From the NCBI GenBank assembly GCA_019359045.1, contig JAHHIA010000003.1, positions 1 to 64,000 on the forward strand: 64,000 nt of DNA. Reading direction: 5' to 3'. Positions 1 to 8,499 of the stretch are shown here, piece after piece. Numbering within the stretch: the first letter of the stretch is position 1; every line of letters starts with the position of its first letter. A model generated the notes under the pieces. The model searched no databases. It saw only the letters and a list, made by a program, of their open reading frames with translations, and was not told the DNA's origin. The DNA comes from Scytolyngbya sp. HA4215-MV1 (lineage in GTDB: Bacteria; Cyanobacteriota; Cyanobacteriia; Leptolyngbyales; Leptolyngbyaceae). The translations under genes and the position numbers were made by a program.

Positions 1-113
1 ACCATCAGCACCCCGAACCAGCCCACATACAGGCGGTTTTCGGTGCTGGTGACCCAGTTGCAGAACTGCTGCCATACATTTGCGCTTTCGCGTCTCTGTA
101 AGGTCGTTGTCAT
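1..113 (-). CDS. psbA: photosystem II D1 protein, N-terminal fragment
   Basis: The minus strand from 113 encodes [20 protein letters not shown] followed by [17 protein letters not shown], which is the conserved N-terminus of the photosystem II reaction-centre protein D1. Only the first 37 codons lie in the window and the gene runs off the left edge. D1 is a thylakoid membrane protein that binds P680 cofactors and the Mn cluster. The residues seen are the stromal N-terminal segment and the start of transmembrane helix A. Which psbA paralogue this is cannot be told from the fragment. Confidence 0.95.
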   Translation of the reverse strand, partial: MTTTLQRRESANVWQQFCNWVTSTENRLYVGWFGVLM

Positions 114-152
114 GATGAATGATTGCTTGATGTAACTTTGGAATGAATGGGC

Positions 153-181
153 AGTTTTTACTACCTGTTTAGTAGTGTAAA
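153..181 (-). promoter_or_regulatory. candidate psbA promoter
   Basis: On the minus strand TTTACA (181-176) fits a -35 box. It is followed after 17 bases by AAAACT (158-153), a poor -10 match, about 40 bases before the psbA start codon. A small dyad, ACTAC...GTAGT, sits in the spacer. The position suits a psbA promoter with a short leader, but the -10 assignment is an inference. Confidence 0.35.
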
Positions 182-335
182 CCGTAATGTTTCATTTTGT
201 AAAGCGAAAGGCTCAGATTTTGATGGCGCGCGCCTTTAAACAACGAAATATCAAGAAATTGAAAGATTTCCCAAGCTTAATTTTGTAAATAAAAGTCAAG
301 ACTTTACTCACTAGCGATAATCGCTCTAGGCAAAA

Positions 336-377
336 GTGAATCGAAAACCCCGGAGCTTTCCAGGGTTTTCGATTCAC
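336..377 (-). terminator. 15-bp perfect inverted repeat, probable terminator
   Basis: GTGAATCGAAAACCC (336-350) and its exact reverse complement (363-377) flank a 12-base loop. The hairpin lies about 80 bases downstream of the stop of the minus-strand gene at 456-1523 and upstream of psbA, so it would insulate psbA from that gene. It lacks a long U-tract. Confidence 0.6.
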
Positions 378-455
378 CTCAGTGTAATTTTTGACAAAGA
401 GAACAATCTTCTCCTACGACGATCAATTTTTATCTTAAAAATAGACCCGTGAGAA

Positions 456-1523
456 TCAAGGATTTTTAGGAGCACCGCCAAATTTGAGATTTTTTGCAAT
501 TTGCTGCATATCCTTTTCTAGAAAGCGATCGACTGCTAAGTAAACCCAACTATAAGCTCTCTGCTTATCCGAAGAAATTTCTTGGAAACCCAGCACCAGC
601 TTCAGTTCCTCATACATGGGGTGAACAAAAGCAGAGTAGAGATCGCAAAGGTTAGGAAAGTCTTCACGGACTCGGAGCAATGTCTTTTGAGTATCTTCTA
701 AACAGAGATGAAGACTCTCACGATTTAAGAACGACATGTCGATCGTCCAGGCACGGATATAAGCAGCTGCACAGTGTTCATCCCCAACCACCGCAGCCTT
801 AAATGGATCGACCTCCGTATCTGAGGTCAAATAAACCCCTTTACTAAAGGGTTGATAGAAGATCGATTCCGACTCACTGGCAACCGGATAAATTACAAAA
901 ATTCCCACCGGATTGTGGTTATCAGTCCTTCGTAGTACTCGTATCCCTTTTCCATACTGCTGAGACCATCCCCGCAAAACCTTCACAATTTTATGTGACG
1001 CCATTAAAGGATCTTTCAGGCTACGGTTGGACTGAATCAGCTCTGCATAAGCACGAGCAATTAAATTAGCGGCTGGAATCGCATCAGTCCGAGGGTTGAA
1101 ATCATCCATCTCTAAACTGATAGTCCGCTTTATCTGAGACGGAGACACCAGCAACTCTGGCAGTTGCATGATTTGCAGGCAAAGGGTTTGACCATCAAAT
1201 CGCTTTTCCAGCAATCCCAATGCCACCAAGCGATCGATCATCATCCCAGCGGCACGATCGCTCCCGCGCTCCTGATTGCCATAAAACACTTCAGCGGCTT
1301 CACGATGCGTGCAGGCAACCAAGCCTTCAGGCGGATAAAGCTGAGTCAAAGGCTTGAGGTTACGCCCTTCCGATTCCTGCTTTTGCTTCAGCAAAAGATA
1401 TCCCCATAAACGCACAAAATACTCAGCCCGTCGCCGTGTCAAGCCACCTCGTTTCATCAGCAAAGAGACATAGCTCACTTGCTGTTCAGCAGGGAATAAT
1501 TGGTCAAGACTTTCAGGTTTCAT
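456..1523 (-). CDS. conserved hypothetical protein, possible DNA-binding plus GNAT-like domain
   Basis: 355 aa from the ATG at 1523. The frame stays open to 1640, but the extra 39 residues look like untranslated leader. I do not recognise the family. Residues 1-125 are helical and basic, and the stretch around HREAAEVF...DRLVALGLLEKR resembles a winged-helix turn followed by a wing. The C-terminal part (HNPVGIFVIYPV, later LVLGFQEI) has the flavour of a GNAT acyltransferase fold, with a final GF-(Q/E) motif. Both domain guesses are inference. It reads toward psbA and ends before the 336-377 hairpin. Confidence 0.65.
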   Translation of the reverse strand: MKPESLDQLFPAEQQVSYVSLLMKRGGLTRRRAEYFVRLWGYLLLKQKQESEGRNLKPLTQLYPPEGLVACTHREAAEVFYGNQERGSDRAAGMMIDRLVALGLLEKRFDGQTLCLQIMQLPELLVSPSQIKRTISLEMDDFNPRTDAIPAANLIARAYAELIQSNRSLKDPLMASHKIVKVLRGWSQQYGKGIRVLRRTDNHNPVGIFVIYPVASESESIFYQPFSKGVYLTSDTEVDPFKAAVVGDEHCAAAYIRAWTIDMSFLNRESLHLCLEDTQKTLLRVREDFPNLCDLYSAFVHPMYEELKLVLGFQEISSDKQRAYSWVYLAVDRFLEKDMQQIAKNLKFGGAPKNP

Positions 1524-2113
1524 GCGATCGCGCAATTCTGCGATAAAGAGAAAATAGCCTCGAAGTACAACTAAACACGATTGACATTGACGGCGAACCG
1601 GTCCAGGTACCCAATTAGTCCCAACCGTCCATCTGAACAATTCAGATCACTCAAACGAGGCACAGTAATAAAACAGCGTTTCAAAAGAAAATACTTCATT
1701 CTGACTGCAACGATTTCCTGAATCAAAGGCAAAAAGTACCCAAAAGGGTGAATGCTTTTCAAGCAACTCAGTTCAGAATCTTGATATGAGAGATAGATAC
1801 AACCAATCGAGATTTTTGAGTTGTGATTAGACAGAGATATCTCAGGAGGTTCCCCATTTAACAAGAAATCTCTTCAGCGATAAATTATTTTTTGACTCGC
1901 TAGTCACCTTCAATCGTAGCGAATGTCAAGACATAGCTGCCGACGGTCGGTGATGCGCCATCATTGCCCAGATTGCTGCCTTACAAAAGAAAAGGTAAAA
2001 ACTTCACCCCACTTCAGTAAACTTCACTCTACTTCAGTCTACACGACCCTATTACAGGTGGGTAGATGTCATTGCATTTTACTCATTGCACCTTCATAAG
2101 TGCGGGAAGCAAA
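1524..2113. other. intergenic region without a supported gene
   Basis: This stretch separates the divergent genes at 456-1523 and 2114-2896. Open frames on the minus strand here have no recognisable protein character. Near 2006-2041 the motif ACTTCAGT/ACTTCACT recurs three or four times, about 70-110 bases before the LuxR-type gene. It could be a regulator site, but nothing more can be said from the sequence. Confidence 0.4.
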
Positions 2114-2896
2114 ATGTTTCCAGTACTTGAGGGACATGGGTTTATGACAGCTCGAATCTTTCCAATCTTCCATAGCTTTCTGCCATCCAACGGTTCGTCA
2201 AACGATAGTCAGTTTGTCAACGCTGCCCCCATTCGTGAAACCAATCATTTCAATCGAGAAGGGGCGCCCAAGTGGCTCTCTCCTTCGAGAGAGCAGAAGA
2301 GCTTGGTTGCAGTTGAGCAACTGAAAAAACAAATCGCCGGAACCGAAAACATCACCGAGCCACTTTGGGATGCGTTGGTCAATGCCCTCCAACAAGGGAT
2401 GCTCGTTCTTTCGCGGAATCTGCAATTGGTATACGCCAACGAGAAAGCCCGGGAAATTTGTCAGATGTTGTTAAGTGAACAGCAGATGGTTGGGCTACCG
2501 TCCGAAGTTTCCGAAATCTGTCATCGCCTGACCAGAGAAGGCACAAGCGATGGAGATTCTCTGGTTGTTGAATATCTTGCCCCCAATCACCAAACCATTC
2601 GCCTGTATACCTGCTGGCTTGACTTGGAACCGGGTGCGACGACCGAACCTGCCTATATTTTGATCCGCATGGAAAACTGCCATGAAACTTTGTTGGAAGA
2701 ATTGCGGATTGAGCGCAAAAAATATGACCTGACCGAGCGCGAAGCGGAAATCTGGCTATTGTTGCGGCAAGAGTGCACTTATCAGGCGATCGCCAAATCG
2801 CTTCAGATCAGCCTTAATACCGTTAAAACCCATGTCAAAAATCTATACGCAAAAAAGCGTAGCTTTCAAGGACAAGAGAAAGTCGTGGTGTTCTAA
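2114..2896 (+). CDS. LuxR/GerE-type transcription regulator with PAS-like sensor domain
   Basis: 260 aa from ATG 2114, which follows GGGAAG at a good spacing. ATG 2144, after GAGGG, is an alternative, and the frame is open from 2066. The middle (LWDALVNALQQGMLVLSRNLQLVYANEKAREI) looks like a PAS fold. The C-terminal 60 residues are a LuxR/GerE helix-turn-helix: LTEREAEIWLLL, YQAIAKSLQISLNTVKTHVKN. No receiver domain is present, so the signal is probably bound directly by the PAS-like part. The gene stands alone, 74 bases upstream of cofG. The target is unknown. Confidence 0.8.
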   Translation: MFPVLEGHGFMTARIFPIFHSFLPSNGSSNDSQFVNAAPIRETNHFNREGAPKWLSPSREQKSLVAVEQLKKQIAGTENITEPLWDALVNALQQGMLVLSRNLQLVYANEKAREICQMLLSEQQMVGLPSEVSEICHRLTREGTSDGDSLVVEYLAPNHQTIRLYTCWLDLEPGATTEPAYILIRMENCHETLLEELRIERKKYDLTEREAEIWLLLRQECTYQAIAKSLQISLNTVKTHVKNLYAKKRSFQGQEKVVVF

Positions 2897-2970
2897 TGCC
2901 GGAACAGTGCCCCCTGAACCCGAGCAAAATCGGTCAAACTCTTGATTAAAGATCACGAGTTCTTCCACCC

Positions 2971-3948
2971 ATGATTGCTTTCTCTCGCACGGTTACTTAC
3001 AGTCCTGCTTACACTGTGGTACCGACCTATGAGTGCTTTAATCGCTGCTCTTATTGCAATTTCCGAACCGATCCAGGAAAAAGTCCCTGGTTAACTCTGG
3101 CAGAAGCAGAATCGCGTCTACAGATGCTTCGAGCACAGGGTGTAATTGAAATTTTGATTCTCAGTGGGGAAGTCCATCCCCAGAGCCCCCGGCGGTCTAC
3201 CTGGTTCCAACACATCTATGATTTAGGTGAATTGGCGCTTTCCTTGGGATTTTTGCCGCATACCAATGCTGGTCCGCTGAGTCGGACTGAAATGGAGCGG
3301 CTGAAAAGCGTCAATGTTTCGATGGGATTGATGGTCGAACAAATTACTTCCAGCTTGCTGCAAACAGTGCACCGACATGCTCCCAGTAAAGTGCCTGAAT
3401 TGCGGCTCCAGCAGCTTGCTTGGGCAGGAGAATTGGGAATTCCTTTCACCACAGGCTTGCTGCTGGGCATTGGGGAAACAGCAGCCGATCGCGTCGAGAG
3501 CTTAAATGAGATCACACAAATTCACCAGCGCTGGGGGCATATCCAGGAAGTGATCTTGCAACCCCACAGCCCCGGACAGAGCCAGCAGTGGCAGGGGACT
3601 GCGTTTGAGATTGAGCAGCTAGTAGAAGTGATTGCAACGGCTCGCCACATTTTGCCAAATAGCATCACGCTGCAAATTCCTCCTAACCTAGTCAGCCAAC
3701 CCGAAGCCCTGCTTGCCTGCCTGGAAGCAGGTGCTCGCGATTTAGGTGGCATTAGCCCCCAGGATGAAGTAAATCCTGATTATCCCCATCCCCACATTGG
3801 CAGCTTGCAACCGATTCTGGAATCGGCAGGATGGCAACTAGTCCCGAGACTGCCCGTTTATCCTCAATATGATGCGGAGTTGCCAGCCCATTTGCAAACC
3901 AGAGTAAAACGATGGCGATCGCGACTTGTCCAGCCCACTTTGGCATAA
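2971..3948 (+). CDS. cofG: 7,8-didemethyl-8-hydroxy-5-deazariboflavin synthase subunit CofG
   Basis: 325 aa radical-SAM protein. The cluster motif C22-x3-C26-x2-C29 lies in YECFNRCSYCNFR, typical of CofG. With CofH it joins a tyrosine-derived radical to 5-amino-6-ribitylaminouracil to make Fo, the deazaflavin chromophore. In cyanobacteria Fo is known as the antenna of class I photolyases. GEVHP and the C-terminal GGISPQDEVNPDYPHP stretch also fit CofG. No cofH is in the window. The next gene starts 39 bases later and may be cotranscribed. The F420-type reductases near 30 kb are probably NADP-linked and need not be connected. Confidence 0.93.
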   Translation: MIAFSRTVTYSPAYTVVPTYECFNRCSYCNFRTDPGKSPWLTLAEAESRLQMLRAQGVIEILILSGEVHPQSPRRSTWFQHIYDLGELALSLGFLPHTNAGPLSRTEMERLKSVNVSMGLMVEQITSSLLQTVHRHAPSKVPELRLQQLAWAGELGIPFTTGLLLGIGETAADRVESLNEITQIHQRWGHIQEVILQPHSPGQSQQWQGTAFEIEQLVEVIATARHILPNSITLQIPPNLVSQPEALLACLEAGARDLGGISPQDEVNPDYPHPHIGSLQPILESAGWQLVPRLPVYPQYDAELPAHLQTRVKRWRSRLVQPTLA

Positions 3949-3987
3949 GCGAAGAATTATGCAATGATCCAGGTCAAAAACACTGCA

Positions 3988-5169
3988 ATGAAAATCTGGC
4001 AGCGCACAACGCCTCTTCTAATCGCCCTTGTTCTAATGTTGCTCTGTTGTACAGGCACTGCTTTGGCGGCAGAAGAATCCCCAGCGATTTCTCCGCCTAA
4101 AGTGACGCTTCCCCAATCCCCAATGGGTTCTTTTTGGGACAAGTTGGAACAACTGCGGGGCGATCGCCAGCTTCAGGAGCTAGTGGAAGAAGATTTAGAG
4201 AAAAGTATTGTTATTCGGGGGCAAATTCAAGAAGAAGTCGATCGTGCCTTCAATCACACCACCACGTTGATTAACGTTTTGTTAGGAATTTTAACCTTCC
4301 TGCCAGTGTTGATTGCAGTCAGTGTGTGGTTTATCCGTCGCAGTGTTATTCACCAAATTGTGGGGGAGACGAAGCAACAATTAAAAGCAGAAGTTGAGAA
4401 ACAATTTGAGCAAGAAATTGCGGCTGAATTGAAAGAACAGGCAACTGCTTTTAAGCAAGAAATTGAAAATTTGAGAACAGAGTTTCTTGACCAGTTAGGT
4501 CATCTCAAAGATTTGATTTCAGATACTCAAAAAAAGAAAGATTTGATTATTCAAGAATTGGCTCAGATTACCCCTTCTCCAATTCGAGAATCCGCTTCTC
4601 CTGAAACCCAGGAAAAAATTCAAGCTTTGACGAAAGAATTGGAATTACTGAGTTCTGGAAATACTCAATTACAGTTTACGGCTAATGATTACGTAGAACA
4701 GGGCAAAGCTTTTCACGTGGAAGGACGATTTGAAGATGCTCAAAATTGCTACGAAAAGGCAATTCAACTGGAGCCTAAAAATGCGAAAGCCTGGTTTGGC
4801 AATGCAACAGTGTTAACCAAACTGCACCAAACAGAAGCCGCGATCGCGGCCTATGAACGCGCCATTCAACTCAAACCAGATTTCTCAGAAGCCTGGTTTG
4901 GGAAAGGAACCCTTCTGGGAAAATTGCAAAAATTGGAAGATGCGATTTTGGCTTACGACAACGCTACACGATTGAAACCTGATTTCTTTCTTGCCTGGTT
5001 TGCAAAAGCTCGTTGTTATGCACTACAGAATAATTTGGTGTTAGCGTTGGAGAGTTTAAAGCAGGCAATTCATCTGAATGGGGATAAGCTCAAAGAAGCC
5101 GTTAAGGCAGATGCTTCTTTTGATGGGCTGCGGTCCTATGAACCCTTTAAACAATTGATGGATGGATGA
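3988..5169 (+). CDS. membrane-anchored TPR protein, copy 1
   Basis: 393 aa from ATG 3988; an ATG at 3964 is possible but less likely. In order: a signal-peptide-like start (LLIALVLMLLCCTGTALA); a short external segment; a transmembrane helix near 90-115 (LINVLLGILTFLPVLIAVSVWFI); a long charged coiled coil (about 125-215, many E/K/Q); and three or four tetratricopeptide repeats of the form A-x-x-x-Y-x-x-A-I-x-L-x-P. The helix followed by coiled coil and TPRs suggests a membrane scaffold binding partner proteins. It is followed after 6 bases by a paralogue of the same design, so the pair arose by tandem duplication. Function unknown. Confidence 0.8.
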   Translation: MKIWQRTTPLLIALVLMLLCCTGTALAAEESPAISPPKVTLPQSPMGSFWDKLEQLRGDRQLQELVEEDLEKSIVIRGQIQEEVDRAFNHTTTLINVLLGILTFLPVLIAVSVWFIRRSVIHQIVGETKQQLKAEVEKQFEQEIAAELKEQATAFKQEIENLRTEFLDQLGHLKDLISDTQKKKDLIIQELAQITPSPIRESASPETQEKIQALTKELELLSSGNTQLQFTANDYVEQGKAFHVEGRFEDAQNCYEKAIQLEPKNAKAWFGNATVLTKLHQTEAAIAAYERAIQLKPDFSEAWFGKGTLLGKLQKLEDAILAYDNATRLKPDFFLAWFAKARCYALQNNLVLALESLKQAIHLNGDKLKEAVKADASFDGLRSYEPFKQLMDG

Positions 5170-5175
5170 TAGGTG

Positions 5176-6450
5176 ATGGTCAAGCAACGCCAAAATTGGG
5201 CGATCGCAACCTTTACTGTGGGACTGCTCATCCTGGGCAATGCGATCGCCCAAATGCCTTCTCCTTACCCTCAAATTACCCCTTCGCCAACGCCTTCGTT
5301 CACCCGACAACAACAAGAAACGATCGAGCAAATTGTGGATGAGCGATTTGAGAAAAGCTCACGCGTGAACGATCGTATTCAATCCACAGTCAATAACAAT
5401 TTTGGTTGGGCGATCGGATTACTGACTGCATTGATTGCAGCCTTGGGAATCATGCCCATTATTATTGTGGTATTGGTATGGCTGTTACGAGGCAGTGTTA
5501 TTCAACAGATTGTTTCAGAAACTCAAAAACAAATTGAGAAAGACATTGCGCAAGAAGTGAAAGCGCAATTGGAATTTGCAGTTGCTCAAGAGCTATCGAA
5601 ACAGGTTCAAGCATTCAAGCAAGATTTGGAAAGTCTTAAATCTGACTTTATTCATCAATTACAAAATCTATCGCTCTCGGCTCAAACCGAAAAAGATCGA
5701 ATTTTTCATGAACTCTCTAGTATTACACCTTCTTTGATTCAAACTGAATTTGTCAGCCCAGAAGTACAAAAGAAAATTCAGGATTTGACCCAACAGTTAG
5801 AAGCCCTCAAGGTTGAGAATCTCCAACTAACCCTGTCAGCAGAGGATTATGTTAAGCAGGGAGATGCGCTCTATTTTGAAGGGCGCTACAGTGAAGCGAT
5901 CGAGTCTTTTAATAAAGCGATCGCGCTAAACCCGTCCCTATTTGCTGCTTGGATTAGCAAAGGCAAAACGCTCCGAAAAGCCAAACGCTATGACGAAGCA
6001 CTCAGCACGAACCAAGCTGCAATTCAACTTGATCCCCAAAATTACTGGGGCTGGTTTGGTCAGGGCTATACTTTGACCGATCTCAACCGATACGAAGAAG
6101 CACTGGCAGCTTTTGATCAAGCCATTGCATTAGATCCTGAGCGACACTATAGTTGGCGCAATCGTGGGTATGTATTGACTAAACTGCACCGATATGAAGA
6201 GGCATTTGCCAGTTTAGAAAAAGCATTGGCAATCGACCCCACCTCTTCAAGCACCCATTCTTCAAAAGCTTATTGGTACCTCACGCAAGGGCAGACTGAT
6301 TTGGCAATTGCAAATTTGAAAAAAGCGATCGAATTGAATCCAAGGCATCAGGGATGGGTCAGAACTAATCCTGATTTTGATCCGATTCGAGCAGACGATC
6401 GCTTTCAGCAATTAATCCAGACAGACAGCCAAGAAAAGCTACCCCTATGA
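5176..6450 (+). CDS. membrane-anchored TPR protein, copy 2
   Basis: 424 aa from ATG 5176; GTG 5173 directly precedes it and could also serve. It has the same architecture as the upstream neighbour: signal-like N-terminus (FTVGLLILGNAIAQ), transmembrane helix (AIGLLTALIAALGIMPIIIVVLVWLL), coiled coil, then five TPR units (YFEGRYSEAIESFNKAIALNP and similar). Shared motifs such as GSVIQQIV and the AEDYVKQG linker show the two genes are paralogues. Translational coupling is likely, since the start lies 6 bases after the upstream stop. No enzymatic domain is visible, so an adaptor role is inferred. Confidence 0.8.
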   Translation: MVKQRQNWAIATFTVGLLILGNAIAQMPSPYPQITPSPTPSFTRQQQETIEQIVDERFEKSSRVNDRIQSTVNNNFGWAIGLLTALIAALGIMPIIIVVLVWLLRGSVIQQIVSETQKQIEKDIAQEVKAQLEFAVAQELSKQVQAFKQDLESLKSDFIHQLQNLSLSAQTEKDRIFHELSSITPSLIQTEFVSPEVQKKIQDLTQQLEALKVENLQLTLSAEDYVKQGDALYFEGRYSEAIESFNKAIALNPSLFAAWISKGKTLRKAKRYDEALSTNQAAIQLDPQNYWGWFGQGYTLTDLNRYEEALAAFDQAIALDPERHYSWRNRGYVLTKLHRYEEAFASLEKALAIDPTSSSTHSSKAYWYLTQGQTDLAIANLKKAIELNPRHQGWVRTNPDFDPIRADDRFQQLIQTDSQEKLPL

Positions 6451-6508
6451 TGATTTCTTACAACATGAAAGATAGCGGAGCGTGCAGCATATGGCTTCCG
6501 CTTCAAGA

Positions 6509-7381
6509 TCAGAGATATTTTTGAAGCAACAGTCTTAGTTTCTCCTTGGTGGATGCAGCCACTTTATCCATCGGGGTCAGGATGGCGTATTTCAGTGCCG
6601 AGTGGGCATCGGAAGGGGGAGGATTTTCGGTCAGGCGACGCACCGTCTCCTGAATTACCTTTTGGGCATTCACCGCATTGCGTTGCAGGTTCGCAATCAC
6701 CATTTCCACCGTGACACTGTCGTGATCGGGGTGCCAGCAGTCATAGTCAGTCACTAAAGCCAGAGTCGCATAGGCAATTTCGGCTTCTCGCGCTAGTTTT
6801 GCTTCAGGCAGGTTGGTCATGCCAATGATGGTTGCGCCCCAACTGCGGTAGAGGTGAGACTCGGCTTTAGTCGAAAAAGCAGGACCTTCCATACACACAT
6901 AGGTACCGCCCCGATGCAGGACAACATCCTTCAGATTTTGGCTTTCGACCGCATCAGCCAGTACATTCGCCAGATTAGGGCAGACCGGATCGCCAAAGGT
7001 AATGTGCGCCACGATGCCATCGCCAAAGAAAGTAGAAATGCGATTTTTGGTGCGATCGAGAAACTGATCGGGCACCACCATATCCAATGGCTTCGCTTCT
7101 GCCTTGAGGGAGCCAACCGCTGAAGCAGAGATCAAATACTCCACACCCAGGCTTTTCATAGCATAGATATTTGCCCGAAAAGGCAGTTCTGACGGTAGCA
7201 GGTGATGGTTGCGCCCATGTCGCGCCAGAAACGCCACACTTGTCCCAGCCAACGTCCCCAGGATCAATGCATCTGAAGGCTTGCCAAAGGGAGTGTCAAT
7301 CACGACCTCTTCCACATCCTTCAAGGCTTCCATTTTGTAGAGCCCACTGCCGCCAATGATGCCGATTTTTGCCTGAGCCAT
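6509..7381 (-). CDS. mtnP: S-methyl-5'-thioadenosine phosphorylase
   Basis: 290 aa from ATG 7381, which has GGAG just upstream and gives the usual family length; the frame is open to 7468. The N-terminus ([12 protein letters not shown]) and internal motifs ([57 protein letters not shown]) are those of MTA phosphorylase in the purine phosphorylase family 2. The enzyme phosphorolyses 5'-methylthioadenosine from polyamine synthesis to adenine and methylthioribose-1-phosphate for methionine salvage. It is cytosolic. The gene is monocistronic here and convergent with the TPR gene. Confidence 0.93.
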   Translation of the reverse strand: MAQAKIGIIGGSGLYKMEALKDVEEVVIDTPFGKPSDALILGTLAGTSVAFLARHGRNHHLLPSELPFRANIYAMKSLGVEYLISASAVGSLKAEAKPLDMVVPDQFLDRTKNRISTFFGDGIVAHITFGDPVCPNLANVLADAVESQNLKDVVLHRGGTYVCMEGPAFSTKAESHLYRSWGATIIGMTNLPEAKLAREAEIAYATLALVTDYDCWHPDHDSVTVEMVIANLQRNAVNAQKVIQETVRRLTENPPPSDAHSALKYAILTPMDKVAASTKEKLRLLLQKYL

Positions 7382-7546
7382 ACTTCTCCACTCCCCGATC
7401 GCCGAATACCTTGTCATTCTACAGGTTGAGGCTGGGAGATAGCAGATTCGAGCAAGGAGATCGGGCATTCAAAAAAGTCCGAATGTCATACCATTTTGGA
7501 TTTGAGAAATCTATACAGTCATGGTTTCAGTTTGTTATCTGAGTAG

Positions 7547-8395
7547 CTAAGGGCGATCTCGATCGGATTGCACTAGCCAGAAGCCAGTGTAGGTCATGCC
7601 GGAGTCGTCGGGTTGCACGAGGAGAAAGTGCAATCCCTGGCTCTGCTGTTTGCGTTGCTCAAACATTTGAGCAGCAGTTTTCACTTCAGCATCTTCAAAA
7701 GTAGCCACAACCCAGCGATCGATCAACCCTGCTTCAAGAATTAGACCATCGGGTTGACCGGCAATAAAATTCAGTGCAAAAGGGCGCGCTTGTTGCAGCC
7801 ATCGGGCAAGCCGCATCGATTGTCGTCCACCATCAATCACCACACCAGGGACAGGCGTCGTGGAAGCCAAACCCAACCTCAGGGGCAATAACGCTTCAGA
7901 CATCTCCAAAATGGGAATCATTCTACCCGAAAAGGTCTCTTGTAGATCGCCCGCAGGGAGGCTGGCAAAACGCCATTGCTCTCCCCAGAGGTTTTCGGAC
8001 AAGGGGACAGGCGGCAATTGCTCTAGCAGGAGTGGATGGTAGGGTTGCCCAGAGTAGTTGGGTTGCTGAGGGTACTGTTGCGCCCGTTGCTGGAGCTGAC
8101 GCTTGAGTGCGAGCGTATGCCGCGTGGGTTCTACTGCAATGCCTAGAGTCTGACAGGCAAGTTCGACAAGAGACAAGGTTGGTGGACGAAAAACTTGGAC
8201 GCGAGCTGGGAGCGATCGTCCTACGGCGGCTATTTGAAATTGTCCCACCAACCAATCGGGCTTTGCCTCAGATTGGGGGCAGAATGCAATGAATTCAAAA
8301 GAATTGTCCGAATCACAAATCAGGAGTTCCCACAAGGGATTGCCCAACTCATCCTGGAGGGGGCGGCGATAAAAATCAACCTGCCAAATGTGCAT
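7547..8395 (-). CDS. Tab2/Atab2-family RNA-binding protein
   Basis: 282 aa from ATG 8395. The start MHIWQVDFYRRPLQDELGNP and the ends of conserved blocks (WELLICD, LPLRLGLASTTPVPGVVIDGGRQSMRLARWL) are characteristic of the Tab2/Atab2 family (DUF1092). In Chlamydomonas and Arabidopsis these proteins bind RNA and are needed for translation of photosystem I and II subunits. Cyanobacterial homologues are near-universal. The short upstream in-frame TTG at 8416 is not needed. The gene is followed by mtnP on the same strand after 165 bases. Confidence 0.88.
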   Translation of the reverse strand: MHIWQVDFYRRPLQDELGNPLWELLICDSDNSFEFIAFCPQSEAKPDWLVGQFQIAAVGRSLPARVQVFRPPTLSLVELACQTLGIAVEPTRHTLALKRQLQQRAQQYPQQPNYSGQPYHPLLLEQLPPVPLSENLWGEQWRFASLPAGDLQETFSGRMIPILEMSEALLPLRLGLASTTPVPGVVIDGGRQSMRLARWLQQARPFALNFIAGQPDGLILEAGLIDRWVVATFEDAEVKTAAQMFEQRKQQSQGLHFLLVQPDDSGMTYTGFWLVQSDRDRP

Positions 8396-8411
8396 GAATG
8401 ACTGATAGTGT

Positions 8412-8489
8412 TTCAAAGGTGTTGTTGGTATTTTTGAAAGCTGTGCTGAGCACAGCTTTCAAAAATACCAACAACATGTCTAGAACATA
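8412..8489. repeat. palindromic repeat copy 1 (27-bp perfect stem)
   Basis: Bases 8420-8446 pair perfectly with 8450-8476 around the loop TGA, giving a 27-bp stem. The same element recurs at 11376-11453, with shared flanks TTCAAAGG on the left and TGTCnAGAACATA on the right. The two copies differ at two stem positions, and the partner base has changed with each. It lies between two minus-strand genes, just downstream of the GTPase-to-Tab2 boundary. Confidence 0.9.
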
Positions 8490-8499
8490 GTCGAATGAC

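Noticed and set aside
1571-1864. Minus-strand frame of 97 codons upstream of the hypothetical gene
   Set aside because: Atypical composition, no start signal, overlapping the likely promoter region.
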